Shown: positions 33,380 through 44,676, counted from the first letter of the stretch. The stretch: 64,000 nt of DNA from Paraflavitalea devenefica (GCF_011759375.1 NZ_JAARML010000002.1:620001-684000), one strand, 5' to 3'. A program made the numbers and translations. Notes: generated from the sequence alone by a model not told the origin.

Positions 33380-34891
33380 CTACCCGCTAAGGTGTTGTTG
33401 AATAAGGCCGGCCGCTTCTTCCAGTATCCAAATGGAAACGGAACTGCCATTTACGAGGAACGTTGCTTTACCATGTTCATCTGCTGTGAGCTTTTCTTGC
33501 CGGTTACCGGTGATATCGGTAAATGTTTTATGCGCGAAACGATCTCCCAGTTCCATGACCTTGTTCCCCTCACTTCCGGTGCTTAGTAATACGGCGCAAC
33601 CGGAAAACGCTTTCTCTTCTATTCCTCTTCTTATCCAGCCAACGGTATTAGGATGGTCAAAATAGTCGTACTCCTCACCATAAGCGAGCAATTGGCGTAC
33701 CACCATCATTTTATCCAATCCCGGGACCGGCACTATCTCAATAGGGATCTTTTCTTCTCCTTTCTGTATATCATACTTAGCGCCATACAGATGTGGGTAA
33801 AAGATACAAGGGAATCCCTTGCCCCTTAATAAGATAAGTGCATACGCCAATGGCTGGAACCAATAGTCGACATACGATTCCAGCGACTGGCCGGGCTGAC
33901 TGTCATGGTTGTCGACAAAAGTGAAACTACTGTCGGGCAGTTCCTTCAGCACCGTGTTGTCAAAGATGCTGCGAATATCATAATCATTTTTCTTTTGCGC
34001 TGCATTGCAAAAGTTAAAATGCAACGGTACGTCATACATCAGTGATTGTTTGCCCAATGCGTTGCAATAATTAATAATAGCGTCTGTTTTAGTACTCCAG
34101 TATTCCGCTATACAAAAAAAGTCCTTTTTGAATGTATCTTTCAGGTAATGCAGCCATTCCTGGAAGAAGCGGTAATTGATGTGTTTGACGGCATCCAGGC
34201 GAAAGCCATCAATATTGGTTGTCTGGATATACCACTCTCCCCATTTCTTCACTTCTTCCCGTACAAAAGGATTCCTGAAGTCAATGTCGGCGCCCATGAG
34301 GTAATCAAAATTGCCCATTTCATCATCCAGCATCTGGTCCCAGTTATCCCCCATATTGTGCTGGATAAGAAAGATCCTTTCGCGGTTATCCATTTGCTCA
34401 CTAACACCGGTGAAGGAATCCTTGTCCCATATAAAATTGGAATATTTACCTTTCCGGCCGGGGAAAGTAAACTTCGTATGGGCTTCAATTTCTACGATCT
34501 TGTCCGACATTTCCTTGCGGTTTTCAATGTTTACCTCCCGTGCTCCCATTTTTTCTGTTTCATCTGCGCCGTGTTTATGGTTCAGTACAATGTCGGCTAT
34601 AGCCTGTAGCTGGTGTTCATGCAAGGCATTGATACAATCAATATATTGGTCTTTGGTGCCGTGGCGGGTGCGTACCGTGCCTTGCTGGTCAAATTCGCCC
34701 AGGTCGAAAAGGTCATACACTGCATAGCCTGGTTCCCAGGTTCCGCGGGCAGATTTATAAGCGGGGGGAAGCCATACATGGGTAATGCCCAGCTTCGCCA
34801 ACCGGGCGGCCTGCTCTTTACAATGGTTCCAGAGATTCCCATCATCCGGATAATTCCAGTGAAAGAACTGGAACATGGTGGGGTTGTTCAT
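33380..34891 (-). CDS. Cytoplasmic alpha-amylase, GH13 family
   Basis: The product has 503 residues and no signal peptide, so it acts in the cytoplasm on glycogen or maltodextrins, cleaving internal alpha-1,4 bonds. All four GH13 signature regions are visible: DIVLNHKHG (I), GFRLDAVKH with the nucleophile Asp (II), FFCIAEYW with the acid/base Glu (III) and FVDNHDSQ with the third carboxylate (IV). The start MFQFFHWNYPDDG and the overall length match the liquefying (GH13_5) bacterial enzymes. A terminator-like hairpin separates it from the upstream oxidoreductase gene. Confidence 0.95.
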   Translation of the reverse strand: MNNPTMFQFFHWNYPDDGNLWNHCKEQAARLAKLGITHVWLPPAYKSARGTWEPGYAVYDLFDLGEFDQQGTVRTRHGTKDQYIDCINALHEHQLQAIADIVLNHKHGADETEKMGAREVNIENRKEMSDKIVEIEAHTKFTFPGRKGKYSNFIWDKDSFTGVSEQMDNRERIFLIQHNMGDNWDQMLDDEMGNFDYLMGADIDFRNPFVREEVKKWGEWYIQTTNIDGFRLDAVKHINYRFFQEWLHYLKDTFKKDFFCIAEYWSTKTDAIINYCNALGKQSLMYDVPLHFNFCNAAQKKNDYDIRSIFDNTVLKELPDSSFTFVDNHDSQPGQSLESYVDYWFQPLAYALILLRGKGFPCIFYPHLYGAKYDIQKGEEKIPIEIVPVPGLDKMMVVRQLLAYGEEYDYFDHPNTVGWIRRGIEEKAFSGCAVLLSTGSEGNKVMELGDRFAHKTFTDITGNRQEKLTADEHGKATFLVNGSSVSIWILEEAAGLIQQHLSG

Positions 34892-34933
34892 ATACTATAC
34901 TGTGTTTTATTTTCATTAATAAAAGGTGGGCCA

Positions 34934-34965
34934 CCCTTGCAGCCCGGCAAAGCCGCGCTGCAGGG
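34934..34965 (-). terminator. Hairpin/terminator between oxidoreductase and amylase genes
   Basis: CCCTTGCAGC and GCTGCAGGG form the stem, with outer GGTG / CACC pairing. On the minus strand it is followed by CCTTTTATT, about 5 bases after the upstream gene's stop codon. Confidence 0.55.
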
Positions 34966-34969
34966 CGAC

Positions 34970-35971
34970 TCACCTTAGTATTTTATCTGCCGGATATACA
35001 ATCCCCGTTTGCCGCCTGATGGCATCCAGGGTATCCATTACATCCAGGCTGAACCGGTGACAATGCTTGTTGCTATACAGTTTATGTTGCCGCACGCAGC
35101 GGTACACTTCTTCTGCTTCATACTGCAACCCGTGGCCTTCCCAGGCACAAGGGTACTGTTGTTCGCCTCCTTCATAACTGGTAACCCGAATGCCGGATGG
35201 TTTTTCATTCCAGGGCGTACCGATATGGATGCTGCCTGTTTCGCCATAAATAGTGGCTTTCCGGGCAGTTTCGGTCACCAGCGATGATTCTATAAAAGCA
35301 TAACTACCGTTATGATAGCTCAGTACGGCTGCACAGGCTTCATCTATTTGTTTATCCGACAAGCGGGCTGTTGCCTGTATGGTGGCAGGTTTGCCCAGCA
35401 GGAGATGGGTAAGGAAAACAGGGTAGATGCCCAGGTCGAGCAGGGATCCGCCGCCTAATACCGGGTTGAAGTAGCGGCTTCCGGGATCGTAGGGGGCTTT
35501 ATAGCTCATATCCGCTTTCACGGAGATGATCTTTCCGATGGTATTGCTTTCTATCAGGGATAGCAGCTTCCCGATACTGGGCAGGAAACGGATCCACATA
35601 CCTTCCATCAAAAAGGTTTGGTGTTGGGCAGCGGCCTCCACCATTTCTTTTGCCTGGCGGCTATTCATGGCCAAAGGTTTTTCACAGAGTACAGGCATCC
35701 TGTGTTGAAGGCAATGAAGGGTTTCCGAATAGTGTAAGGGGTGAGGCGTAGCGATATATACCGCATCAATATGCGCCTGATTGGTAAAGTCATTAATGGC
35801 TGAAAAATATTGGGGAGCGTCTTCTTTCCGGGCAAAGGCTGCTGCCTTATCCAGGTTGTGCGAAAGTACAGCACCCACCCGGTGCCGGGCAGTTTTGATA
35901 AGGTCCAGGTCGTGCGCAAACTCAGTGGCGATATTGCCGGGACCAATAATACCCCAGGTAAATGTGTCCAT
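34970..35971 (-). CDS. Gfo/Idh/MocA-family oxidoreductase
   Basis: The product has 333 residues. The N-terminal Rossmann domain (WGIIGPGNIATEFAHDL) binds NAD(P). The family EKP motif with its catalytic-region Lys is in PVLCEKPLAMN, and IATPHPLHY matches the substrate-side loop. The C-terminal alpha/beta domain (GGGSLLDLGIYPVFL) completes the fold. It resembles the trans-1,2-dihydrobenzene-1,2-diol / sugar dehydrogenase branch, with an unknown substrate. It is not obviously linked to the amylase beyond adjacency. Confidence 0.92.
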   Translation of the reverse strand: MDTFTWGIIGPGNIATEFAHDLDLIKTARHRVGAVLSHNLDKAAAFARKEDAPQYFSAINDFTNQAHIDAVYIATPHPLHYSETLHCLQHRMPVLCEKPLAMNSRQAKEMVEAAAQHQTFLMEGMWIRFLPSIGKLLSLIESNTIGKIISVKADMSYKAPYDPGSRYFNPVLGGGSLLDLGIYPVFLTHLLLGKPATIQATARLSDKQIDEACAAVLSYHNGSYAFIESSLVTETARKATIYGETGSIHIGTPWNEKPSGIRVTSYEGGEQQYPCAWEGHGLQYEAEEVYRCVRQHKLYSNKHCHRFSLDVMDTLDAIRRQTGIVYPADKILR

Positions 35972-36027
35972 CAGTAACAGAAGACAACACTTATACCATT
36001 GGTCTTTGTGGATTTTGATCTACAAGC

Positions 36028-37428
36028 TTAATCAGGTACGGGAAAATACAATTGAAACACGGCGCCTTCTCCTGCAGTGCCCATGGCTACCACATTGCCA
36101 CCGTGGTTGATCATGATACGCTGTACCATGGGCAAACCGATGCCTTTGCTTTGGTAAAAGCCCGGCTGGGCTTCCAACTTCTGGAAGAGGTAGAACATCT
36201 TGTCTACATACTTATTGTCGAAGCCCATGCCGTTATCAGCAATGCTGATCTTGTAATACATCGTGCCGCCGAAAACAGACAGTATCTTATTGCTGATCTT
36301 ATTGCCGGTAATGGCTTCATGGGTAATGGTGATAACAGGCGCCACCTCCTTACGGGAAAACTTGATGGAGTTATCGATCAACTGTTCAAATAAGATCGCC
36401 AGTTGGGAGGGGATCCCTTTAATAACGGGAAGGGTATTGGTGATGATCAGCTTACCCTGTTTGAGCGTCAGTTTCTCATCCATATTTTCCGCTACTTTCA
36501 GCAATACATAATTCAGGTCTACCTGCATGAGTGTTTCCTGTGTATTGATAAGGCTCGAATATTTGACCATATCCCGGGTAAGGCCATGCATGTGCCGGGC
36601 GGCCGTATCCATTTTGCCCAACAGCATATTCACTTCTTCCGGCAGTTGTTTATAACGGGTGGTTACCTGGTTGGAGAAGGTCTGGATCTTCCGCAGTGGT
36701 TCCTGCAGGTGATGGGAGGCAATATTGGTCAATTGTTCCAGTTCGGCATTGGCGCGGTTAAGGCTACCTACCTGTTGTTGTAGTTGTAGCTGGAATTCGA
36801 GCCTTTTCCTGAGCTCACGGATAATGAAGAAAAAGGAAATGATGAGGCAGGCCGCGGCAAAAACAAAGGTGGCATACAGGAAATTGGGGGTATTACGCTG
36901 GCCGCTTTCCTTCAGCGAATCACGCGCTGTCTTGGTGCGTTCCTCTGTTTCCTGCAATTTATCATACAACTGCCGGTAGTCGGTCATCACTACTTTGGCT
37001 TCCAGCAGCCGGTGCGGTAAATTGTCTTCATCTATCTTCAGCGCGGCTTTGGAAATATTCGTCTTCAGTAACCTCAACCGGTCGGCCACCAGGGTCTGCA
37101 GCCTGATGAGGTTTACCCGCTGATCGTTGCTGGTAAGAGGCGACTTCCGGAGACGCTCTATAATGCCGGGGATCCTGGTTATTTGATCAAGGGCAGGGGA
37201 CAGGTACGAGCTGTCGCGGGTAAGCATAAACCCCTGTTCACTGTTAATAGCGTCCTTTAAATAGGAATCCACTTCACTCAGCAGGAACATGGTTTCATAA
37301 TTGTGTTCTACTTCATTCGATACCTGGGCAGCATCCATTAAGCGTTTGTAAAAAAGCACTGATAATGCGGTGAGTATACCGAAGGACAGAATAAAAAGCG
37401 CATAGATATATTGAAACCTGAATTTCAT
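36028..37428 (-). CDS. CHASE3-domain sensor histidine kinase
   Basis: The product has 466 residues: a transmembrane helix (about 8-28), a periplasmic CHASE3 domain (about 35-175, LKDAINSEQGFMLTRDSSYL), a second helix (about 185-205), a coiled coil, a HisKA dimerisation domain and an HATPase domain. The ATPase boxes are intact (LIDNSIKFSRKE, DNGMGFDNKY, GIGLPMVQR). The H-box reads ASHHLQEPLRKI, with His in place of the usual Asp/Glu after the phospho-His (about residue 237). It is divergent from rpoN, and palindromes lie between them. Cognate regulator unknown. Confidence 0.92.
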   Translation of the reverse strand: MKFRFQYIYALFILSFGILTALSVLFYKRLMDAAQVSNEVEHNYETMFLLSEVDSYLKDAINSEQGFMLTRDSSYLSPALDQITRIPGIIERLRKSPLTSNDQRVNLIRLQTLVADRLRLLKTNISKAALKIDEDNLPHRLLEAKVVMTDYRQLYDKLQETEERTKTARDSLKESGQRNTPNFLYATFVFAAACLIISFFFIIRELRKRLEFQLQLQQQVGSLNRANAELEQLTNIASHHLQEPLRKIQTFSNQVTTRYKQLPEEVNMLLGKMDTAARHMHGLTRDMVKYSSLINTQETLMQVDLNYVLLKVAENMDEKLTLKQGKLIITNTLPVIKGIPSQLAILFEQLIDNSIKFSRKEVAPVITITHEAITGNKISNKILSVFGGTMYYKISIADNGMGFDNKYVDKMFYLFQKLEAQPGFYQSKGIGLPMVQRIMINHGGNVVAMGTAGEGAVFQLYFPVPD

Positions 37429-37441
37429 AGACGATGTTCCT

Positions 37442-37457
37442 CAAATTGTGTAATTTG
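37442..37457. promoter_or_regulatory. Palindrome CAAATT-GTGT-AATTTG
   Basis: This perfect 6-base inverted repeat lies 14 bases upstream of the kinase ATG in the region divergent with rpoN. It is a candidate regulator site, but AT-rich. Confidence 0.35.
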
Positions 37458-37574
37458 TTCTACAGTTTGGTGGAGTTGTCAGGCGGGGTAAAGGGGGCAA
37501 AAAATTGCCAGGAGACAGTAAAATACAGCATTTACGCAGTTTTTGATCAAAAATTATTTTTTGGAGTAAGGCTT

Positions 37575-37586
37575 GTAGTATACTAC
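37575..37586. promoter_or_regulatory. Palindrome GTAGTATACTAC upstream of rpoN
   Basis: This is a perfect 12-base palindrome 18 bases before the rpoN ATG. It overlaps a second, offset inverted repeat (TTGTAG ... CTACAA, 37573-37592). It is a candidate operator controlling sigma-54 expression. Confidence 0.4.
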
Positions 37587-37603
37587 CTACAAATCTTTTC
37601 AAC

Positions 37604-39016
37604 ATGATCCATCAACACCTTACACAGAAACAGCAGGTGCGCATATTGCCTCAACAGATCCAACTGTTGAACCTATTCCACCTCAACACGCTGGAGCTGG
37701 AACATCGTATTGAGCAGGAGATTGAAGAAAATCCTTTGCTGGAGGAGACCAAAAACGATGACAGCGTGGCAAAAGATGAAAAAGAAGCTGTACAGGACTT
37801 TGCCGACTGGGAAGAATTTGGTTATGACGATATCCCGGATTACAAGACAGAGTATGCCAATTATTTTTCAGGAGAGGACATTCCGGAGCGCCCGCTGGTG
37901 CAAACGGCTGATTTCCGGCAGCAACTGAAGGAGCAGTGCCGCCTGCTCTTATTGGAGGAACAGGAGTTTTCACGCGCCTGTTACATCATTGATTCCCTGA
38001 ATGAGAACGGTATGCTGGAGCAGGACCTGCCTGGCCTGGCAGAAGACATGTCGTTCAAATACGGCGAGTGGATAGAGGGACCCGCCCTGGAAGGCCTGTT
38101 AAAAACGATCCAGAGCCTGGACCCGCCGGGTGTAGGCGCCCGGGATATACGGGAATGCTTATTGTTACAACTGGAGCGGATGAATACGGCAAGGCCCGAC
38201 GTGGCGGCCGCCCTTAAACTGATCCGGGACCATTATACCGATCTCAAGAACCGCCAACTGGAAAAAGTACGGGAAAGCCTGCGGCTGGATGAAGATGAGT
38301 TCAGGATCGTATTGGAACTGGTAGCCTCCCTGCAATTGCAGCCCATTAACACACGCCTGGAAGAGCCGGTAGCCAAGAACTATATTATTCCCGATTTCAT
38401 TATTACGGTAGAAGGAGACAATATTGAGGTATCACTGGCCCGGCAACGTTCTGCCTCCCTGCACATCAACCATGCCTGGATGGAAACGGTAAAAAGCCAG
38501 TGCGCTAAAAAGGATAAAGCGGCGGAGCAATACATGAAGAGCAAGCTGCAGGCGGCAGAATGGTTTGTATCGGCCATACAACAACGGGAGAGTACTATGC
38601 TGAAGATCATGAAGACCATCGTAAAATGGCAGTATGAGTTTTTCAAGGAAGGCGATCACCTCTTATTACGGCCCATGATCTTAAAGAACATTGCCCAGGA
38701 AATAGGCGTTGATATTTCTACGGTATCACGCATTACCAGTAATAAGTACGCTGCAACGCCTTTTGGTAATATCCTGCTGAAAGACCTGTTTTCAGAAGGT
38801 ATGCCCAATGTGGAAGGAGAAGTCATCAGTAACCGCATCATCCAGTTTGCGCTGGAAGAAGCGATTGCCGCGGAAGATAAAAAATCACCTTTCACCGACC
38901 ACCAACTGGTGGTGGTACTGGCCAGGAAAGGCTATAAGATCGCCCGCAGAACAGTGGCCAAATACCGGGAACTATTAAGGATTCCAACCGCCCAGATGCG
39001 GGCCCTGTGGCGGTAA
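37604..39016 (+). CDS. rpoN: RNA polymerase sigma-54 factor
   Basis: The product has 470 residues. Region I is at the N-terminus (LTQKQQVRILPQQIQLLNLFHLNTLELEHRI), followed by an acidic linker (about 45-110) and the core-binding and DNA-binding regions (SLDPPGVGARDIRECLLLQL, IAQEIGVDISTVSRITSNKY). The RpoN box is ARRTVAKYRE at about 447-456, near the C-terminus. It directs RNA polymerase to -24/-12 promoters and needs an AAA+ activator, which is encoded immediately downstream. Length is normal for the family. A palindrome lies just upstream of the start codon. Confidence 0.97.
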   Translation: MIHQHLTQKQQVRILPQQIQLLNLFHLNTLELEHRIEQEIEENPLLEETKNDDSVAKDEKEAVQDFADWEEFGYDDIPDYKTEYANYFSGEDIPERPLVQTADFRQQLKEQCRLLLLEEQEFSRACYIIDSLNENGMLEQDLPGLAEDMSFKYGEWIEGPALEGLLKTIQSLDPPGVGARDIRECLLLQLERMNTARPDVAAALKLIRDHYTDLKNRQLEKVRESLRLDEDEFRIVLELVASLQLQPINTRLEEPVAKNYIIPDFIITVEGDNIEVSLARQRSASLHINHAWMETVKSQCAKKDKAAEQYMKSKLQAAEWFVSAIQQRESTMLKIMKTIVKWQYEFFKEGDHLLLRPMILKNIAQEIGVDISTVSRITSNKYAATPFGNILLKDLFSEGMPNVEGEVISNRIIQFALEEAIAAEDKKSPFTDHQLVVVLARKGYKIARRTVAKYRELLRIPTAQMRALWR

Positions 39017-39075
39017 ACCCTATTGATAACGTTAAAAAAAATCGATTAAACACCACCAACGTTAAACCCATATAT

Positions 39076-40569
<1,494 letters not shown>

Positions 40570-40578
40570 AGCAAAACC

Positions 40579-42135
40579 ATGATCGTTGAAGAAAGCAGCC
40601 ATATAAGTAAGCTCCAGGAGCTGTTTAATGATACGGAGGAGTTGTTGCAATTTGGTACCTGGCAGTGGGATGTGGCTACCGATAAAATATCCTGGTCCGA
40701 AGGCATGTTCCGCATTATGGGATATGACAGAGAAACCGCCCCCCAGTTATCCGATGAATTCTACCTGTCGCATGTGCACCCTTCCGATGCAGAAGAACTG
40801 CGGCATATACGTAGCAATGCCATTGCCACGAAAACTCCTTTTGAATACACTTATCGCATTACTACCCATCAGCACCAGCAACGCATCATTAATATTAAAA
40901 TGAAGTTTGTGCTGGACAATCAGGGAGAAGTGGTGAAAGGGGTAGCTATCAACCGGGATGTAACAGAAAAAACGCAGATGCTGCATGACCTCATGCATTA
41001 TAAACGTGTTATGGGGCAGAAGGAAGAGTTTCTCAATGTCGGCAACTGGGAGCTGGAACTGGCCACCAATAAAATGACCTGGTCCGACGGTATGTTCCAG
41101 TTGCTGGGATATGGGGCACAGGACAAAAAACATGAAATAGACCTGTTTGAATTTTACCGCCTGCACATGCAGCCGGAAGAGGTAAAAAAAGCCAATAATG
41201 CCATACAGGAGGTGTTAACCACCGGTGAAACCTATGTGCGGCAGTCTACGCTTATTACCAGGGAGGGGGCGTTGAAATCGGTAGAAGTATTTGGTAAAGT
41301 GCTGAAAGACCAGCAGGGTAAGCCGGCTAAAATACTGGGCACGGTAAGGGATGTGACCAGGCTCAAGGAATATGAACAAGAGCTGGAAATAAAAGTACAG
41401 GCGCTGAACCGCTCTAACCAGGAGTTGGAAGAGTTTGCTTATGTGGCTTCGCATGACCTGCAGGAGCCCCTGCGTAAGCTGACCACTTTTGGGGAGCGGT
41501 TAAAAAATAAGTGTGCCGATCAATTGTCGGAAGAAGGTACCCAATACCTTGGCCGTATGATGGCTTCGGCAGAGAATATGCGCATCCTGATCGATAACCT
41601 GCTGGAGTTTTCCAGGGTTACCCGCGCCCAGAACCTTTTTGAACGGAAGGACCTGAATGAGATTGTACAGGAAGTATTGCAGGACCATGACTTTGATGGA
41701 GAAGATCCTAAAACGGAGGTACTGGTGCAGGACCTGCCTTCTGTAGAAATGATAGAACCGCAGATCAAACAGCTTTTCAATAACCTGCTCAGTAATGCGT
41801 TTAAATTCCGCCGCAAGGATACCGTACCCATGATCAGTATCAAAAGTGAAAGACTGACCAAAACAGAAAAGGATAAGCTCAAGTTGCGCAATGGTAATTT
41901 GTATTACAAGATCATGGTGACTGACAACGGTATTGGCTTTGAGGAAACCTACCGGGAAAAGATCTTCCAGTTATTTCAGCGCCTGCATGGCAAAGCAGAA
42001 TACCCTGGCTCGGGCCTGGGACTGGCCATTTGCCGCAAGATCACCGATAATCATAAGGGGTTGATCATGGCTTCCAGCACACCCGGACATGGCTCTACTT
42101 TCTCCATTATCCTGCCTGAGACCCAGGCATTGTAA
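40579..42135 (+). CDS. PAS-domain sensor histidine kinase (cytoplasmic)
   Basis: The product has 518 residues and no transmembrane helix. Two PAS domains of the same subtype occur in tandem (about 15-135 and 145-270; both begin GTWQWDVATDKISW / GNWELELATNKMTW style). A short coiled coil leads into HisKA with YVASHDLQEPLRKL (phospho-His near 291) and HATPase boxes (LLSNAFKFRRKD, DNGIGFEETY, GSGLGLAICRKI). It probably senses an intracellular ligand or redox/light cue and feeds the adjacent NtrC regulator (inference). Confidence 0.94.
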   Translation: MIVEESSHISKLQELFNDTEELLQFGTWQWDVATDKISWSEGMFRIMGYDRETAPQLSDEFYLSHVHPSDAEELRHIRSNAIATKTPFEYTYRITTHQHQQRIINIKMKFVLDNQGEVVKGVAINRDVTEKTQMLHDLMHYKRVMGQKEEFLNVGNWELELATNKMTWSDGMFQLLGYGAQDKKHEIDLFEFYRLHMQPEEVKKANNAIQEVLTTGETYVRQSTLITREGALKSVEVFGKVLKDQQGKPAKILGTVRDVTRLKEYEQELEIKVQALNRSNQELEEFAYVASHDLQEPLRKLTTFGERLKNKCADQLSEEGTQYLGRMMASAENMRILIDNLLEFSRVTRAQNLFERKDLNEIVQEVLQDHDFDGEDPKTEVLVQDLPSVEMIEPQIKQLFNNLLSNAFKFRRKDTVPMISIKSERLTKTEKDKLKLRNGNLYYKIMVTDNGIGFEETYREKIFQLFQRLHGKAEYPGSGLGLAICRKITDNHKGLIMASSTPGHGSTFSIILPETQAL

Positions 42136-42145
42136 ACTTTATCTG

Positions 42146-43654
42146 ATGTTTATTACCGCCGAGCCGATACGTATTCTGATTGTAGATGATGATGAAGATG
42201 ACTTCTTTATCACCGACAGCGTTATTAAAGACATTAGCGGCGGCAACTTTATTGTGCACTGGTGTTACAAGTATACTGAAGCGCTGGACCATATTTGCCA
42301 TAAGCGGTACGACCTTTATTTCATCGATTATTTCCTGGGCGCCAAAACCGGTCTTGACCTGTTGCGGGAAGCGGTGGAACGGGATTGCGAAGCCCCGATG
42401 ATCCTGCTCACCGGTAAGGGCAATCATGCGTTGGATATAGAAGCCATGCGTGTAGGGGCCGCTGACTACCTTACCAAACCGGAGCTGACCGTTGAAAAGA
42501 TGGAGCGGTGTATCCGTTATTCCATGGAGAAAGCGCGGTCGCTGAAAGCCTTGCGGGATAATGAGCTTAAATACCGTAATATCTTTGAGCGCTCCAAAGA
42601 TGCCATCTTCCTGGCAGATACCTCCCTGCAGTTCATTACTGTAAACATGGCCACTTCCAGTCTGCTGGGGTATACGGCAGAAGAGTTATCCAATATGACC
42701 TTTTATGATCTGATGCCGGAAGAAAAGGAGGCTGAGTCATTACGGGAATTAATAAAAACCGGGGAAGTGGATGATGTGGAAACCGACCTGCTGAACAAGA
42801 ACGGGGAAGAACGCACCTGTATTTTTTCCGCCACCATTATTGAACGGCCTGATGGTACGCACTATGTACAGGGCATTTTGCACGATATTACGGGCTTGCG
42901 TAAAGCAGAGAAATCGGTACTCATGGCCGAAAAGCTGGCCGCCACCGGCCGGCTGGCCCGCACCCTGGCGCATGAGATCAGGAACCCGCTGACCAATATC
43001 CATCTCTCGCTCGATCACCTGCGTACCAGCGATATCTCAGAAGCACAGCTTAATTATTTTGGTATCATTCAGCGCAATGCCAAACGCATCGGCGCCATCA
43101 TTTCAGAACTGCTGGATACAGCCCGGCCTTCCGATATGATCCTGCAAAATACTTCCCTGCAGGACATACTGGATGAAAGCATCACGGCAGCCATGGACAG
43201 GATTGTGCTGAAGAACATCAAACTGCAGATCCGCTACCCGGAGCATATCTTATTTATACCGGCTGATAAAGACAAACTCAAAATTGCCTTTCTCAATATC
43301 ATCATCAATGCGGTGGAAGCCATGGAGGAGGAGCAAGGCCGGCTGGAAGTGGTCGTGATCAATCATCCCCATGCCTGTGAAGTACGCATTACCGACAACG
43401 GAACAGGTATCTCGGAAGAGAACCTGCAACGGCTTTTTGAACCTTATTTTACCTCTAAAAGGAATGGGCTTGGCCTTGGCCTGGCCGCCACGCTCAATAT
43501 ATTGCAGGCGCACCATGCACAGGTAGATGTACATTCTGTCATGGGCGTGGGTACCAGCTTTGTGATCATGTTCAGGCATAAATCCAGGGAGCCTTTCCCG
43601 CAAGGCGGGGGCTCTACTGCAGGAGATGCGGCAGAGAAGAAATTGTCATCCTGA
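42146..43654 (+). CDS. Receiver-PAS-histidine kinase hybrid
   Basis: The product is 502 residues from the ATG at 42146, chosen because the longer frame overlaps the previous gene. A receiver comes first (1-125; IVDDDEDDFF, phospho-Asp in FIDYFLGAKTG, YLTKPEL). A PAS domain (about 140-260; SKDAIFLADTSLQFITVN), HisKA with LAHEIRNPLTNI (phospho-His near 276) and a complete HATPase (IINAVEAMEEEQ, DNGTGISEENL, GLGLGLAATL) follow. The order is the reverse of classic hybrids, so the receiver would gate the kinase. It lies 10 bases after the PAS kinase and suits a phosphorelay to the NtrC regulator. Confidence 0.93.
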   Translation: MFITAEPIRILIVDDDEDDFFITDSVIKDISGGNFIVHWCYKYTEALDHICHKRYDLYFIDYFLGAKTGLDLLREAVERDCEAPMILLTGKGNHALDIEAMRVGAADYLTKPELTVEKMERCIRYSMEKARSLKALRDNELKYRNIFERSKDAIFLADTSLQFITVNMATSSLLGYTAEELSNMTFYDLMPEEKEAESLRELIKTGEVDDVETDLLNKNGEERTCIFSATIIERPDGTHYVQGILHDITGLRKAEKSVLMAEKLAATGRLARTLAHEIRNPLTNIHLSLDHLRTSDISEAQLNYFGIIQRNAKRIGAIISELLDTARPSDMILQNTSLQDILDESITAAMDRIVLKNIKLQIRYPEHILFIPADKDKLKIAFLNIIINAVEAMEEEQGRLEVVVINHPHACEVRITDNGTGISEENLQRLFEPYFTSKRNGLGLGLAATLNILQAHHAQVDVHSVMGVGTSFVIMFRHKSREPFPQGGGSTAGDAAEKKLSS

Positions 43655-43662
43655 GCATAAAT

Positions 43663-43705
43663 AAAAAAATGACCTGGTAGTAATACGCAGGTCATCTTTG
43701 CTTTT
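43663..43705. terminator. Bidirectional terminator after the signalling operon
   Basis: A-run plus ATGACCTG, an 11-base loop, CAGGTCAT, then CTTTGCTTTT, placed between convergent genes. Confidence 0.75.
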
Positions 43706-43723
43706 GAGGATCCTATTGAACCG

Positions 43724-44404
43724 TCAGAATCCTACGCCAATATAAAAAGTGAAGGCGCTGTTCTTCGAATTTTTGGTGGCCGCTCCGGTAATACCGTCAT
43801 CGTCGTCACCAATTTCATTCAGGCCATAATTGTACCGGGCGCCGATGGTGAAATGCTGTATATCAATTCCAACACCACCTACCAGGCCATAATCAAACCG
43901 TTTGAAATTGTCGGTGTTTAAGTCTGCAATATGATCTACATCGCCGCTTTCGGTATCGAGCCTTTTAATATTGGCAGAGGCGAGGTAAGCCGCATAACCA
44001 CCTGCCTGAATGTTGAAATTCTTCCCCAGGTTAAATACGGCCAATACGGGCACTTCTACATAATTCAGGTTAAAGCGGTATTCCCCTTCTCCAAAAATAT
44101 TGTTGTAACGCAGCTTAGCGCCTTTGCTGCTATACAACACTTCGGGTTGAATGGAAAAACCATTGGTGACCGGGAACTTGGCAAACATACCTACGTTTAA
44201 ACCCACCTTCATGTTCTCATCTTCCACATCATCAACATATAAATTGCTGAGGTTGATGCCTCCTTTGAAACCTATCTTAGGCTGTAAAGTACTCTCTGTG
44301 GAAGTTTTTTGTTCCTGGGCCGTGGCTGCTGTTATAAAGCAGATAAGCATGGCCGGCAGGAAGAGTTTACGTAAGCTGCAAATCGTGGTTCTCATTGTTT
44401 TCAT
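43724..44404 (-). CDS. Outer-membrane beta-barrel protein (OMP_b-brl_2-like)
   Basis: The product is about 226 residues. ATGs exist at 44449, 44404 and 44395, and the last two put the signal peptide (LFLPAMLICFITAATAQ) nearest the N-terminus. The mature part has the small-barrel signature of Bacteroidota (KIGFKGGINLSNLYVDD, GMFAKFPVTNGFSIQPEVLYSSKGAKL, VGGVGIDIQHFTIGARYNYGL) and ends with an aromatic strand (FTFYIGVGF). It is an eight-strand barrel of unknown role. An acidic DDDDG loop lies near the end. Confidence 0.87.
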   Translation of the reverse strand: MKTMRTTICSLRKLFLPAMLICFITAATAQEQKTSTESTLQPKIGFKGGINLSNLYVDDVEDENMKVGLNVGMFAKFPVTNGFSIQPEVLYSSKGAKLRYNNIFGEGEYRFNLNYVEVPVLAVFNLGKNFNIQAGGYAAYLASANIKRLDTESGDVDHIADLNTDNFKRFDYGLVGGVGIDIQHFTIGARYNYGLNEIGDDDDGITGAATKNSKNSAFTFYIGVGF

Positions 44405-44676
44405 TTTTAGTACTGTATTTTTTGTTTTCATTGTCTGGTTGCCTGTCATTAATGCGGCTCAGGGATACCTGCTCAATTCATATTCCCCGGTTTTTGCCTT
44501 GTGGAATTGCGGTGGTAAAAGGTGTGATTGTGTACCCTTATCTACAGAGGTAATTGAATAGTAGCCGATTATAGCCAGTTGACAGGCATTGCGGGGTAAC
44601 AATTAATGCTTTCAGGATAAAGCAGGCGATATGGCAGGGCAGGATTTTTATACCTATTTTGATAAAACCATTTACT

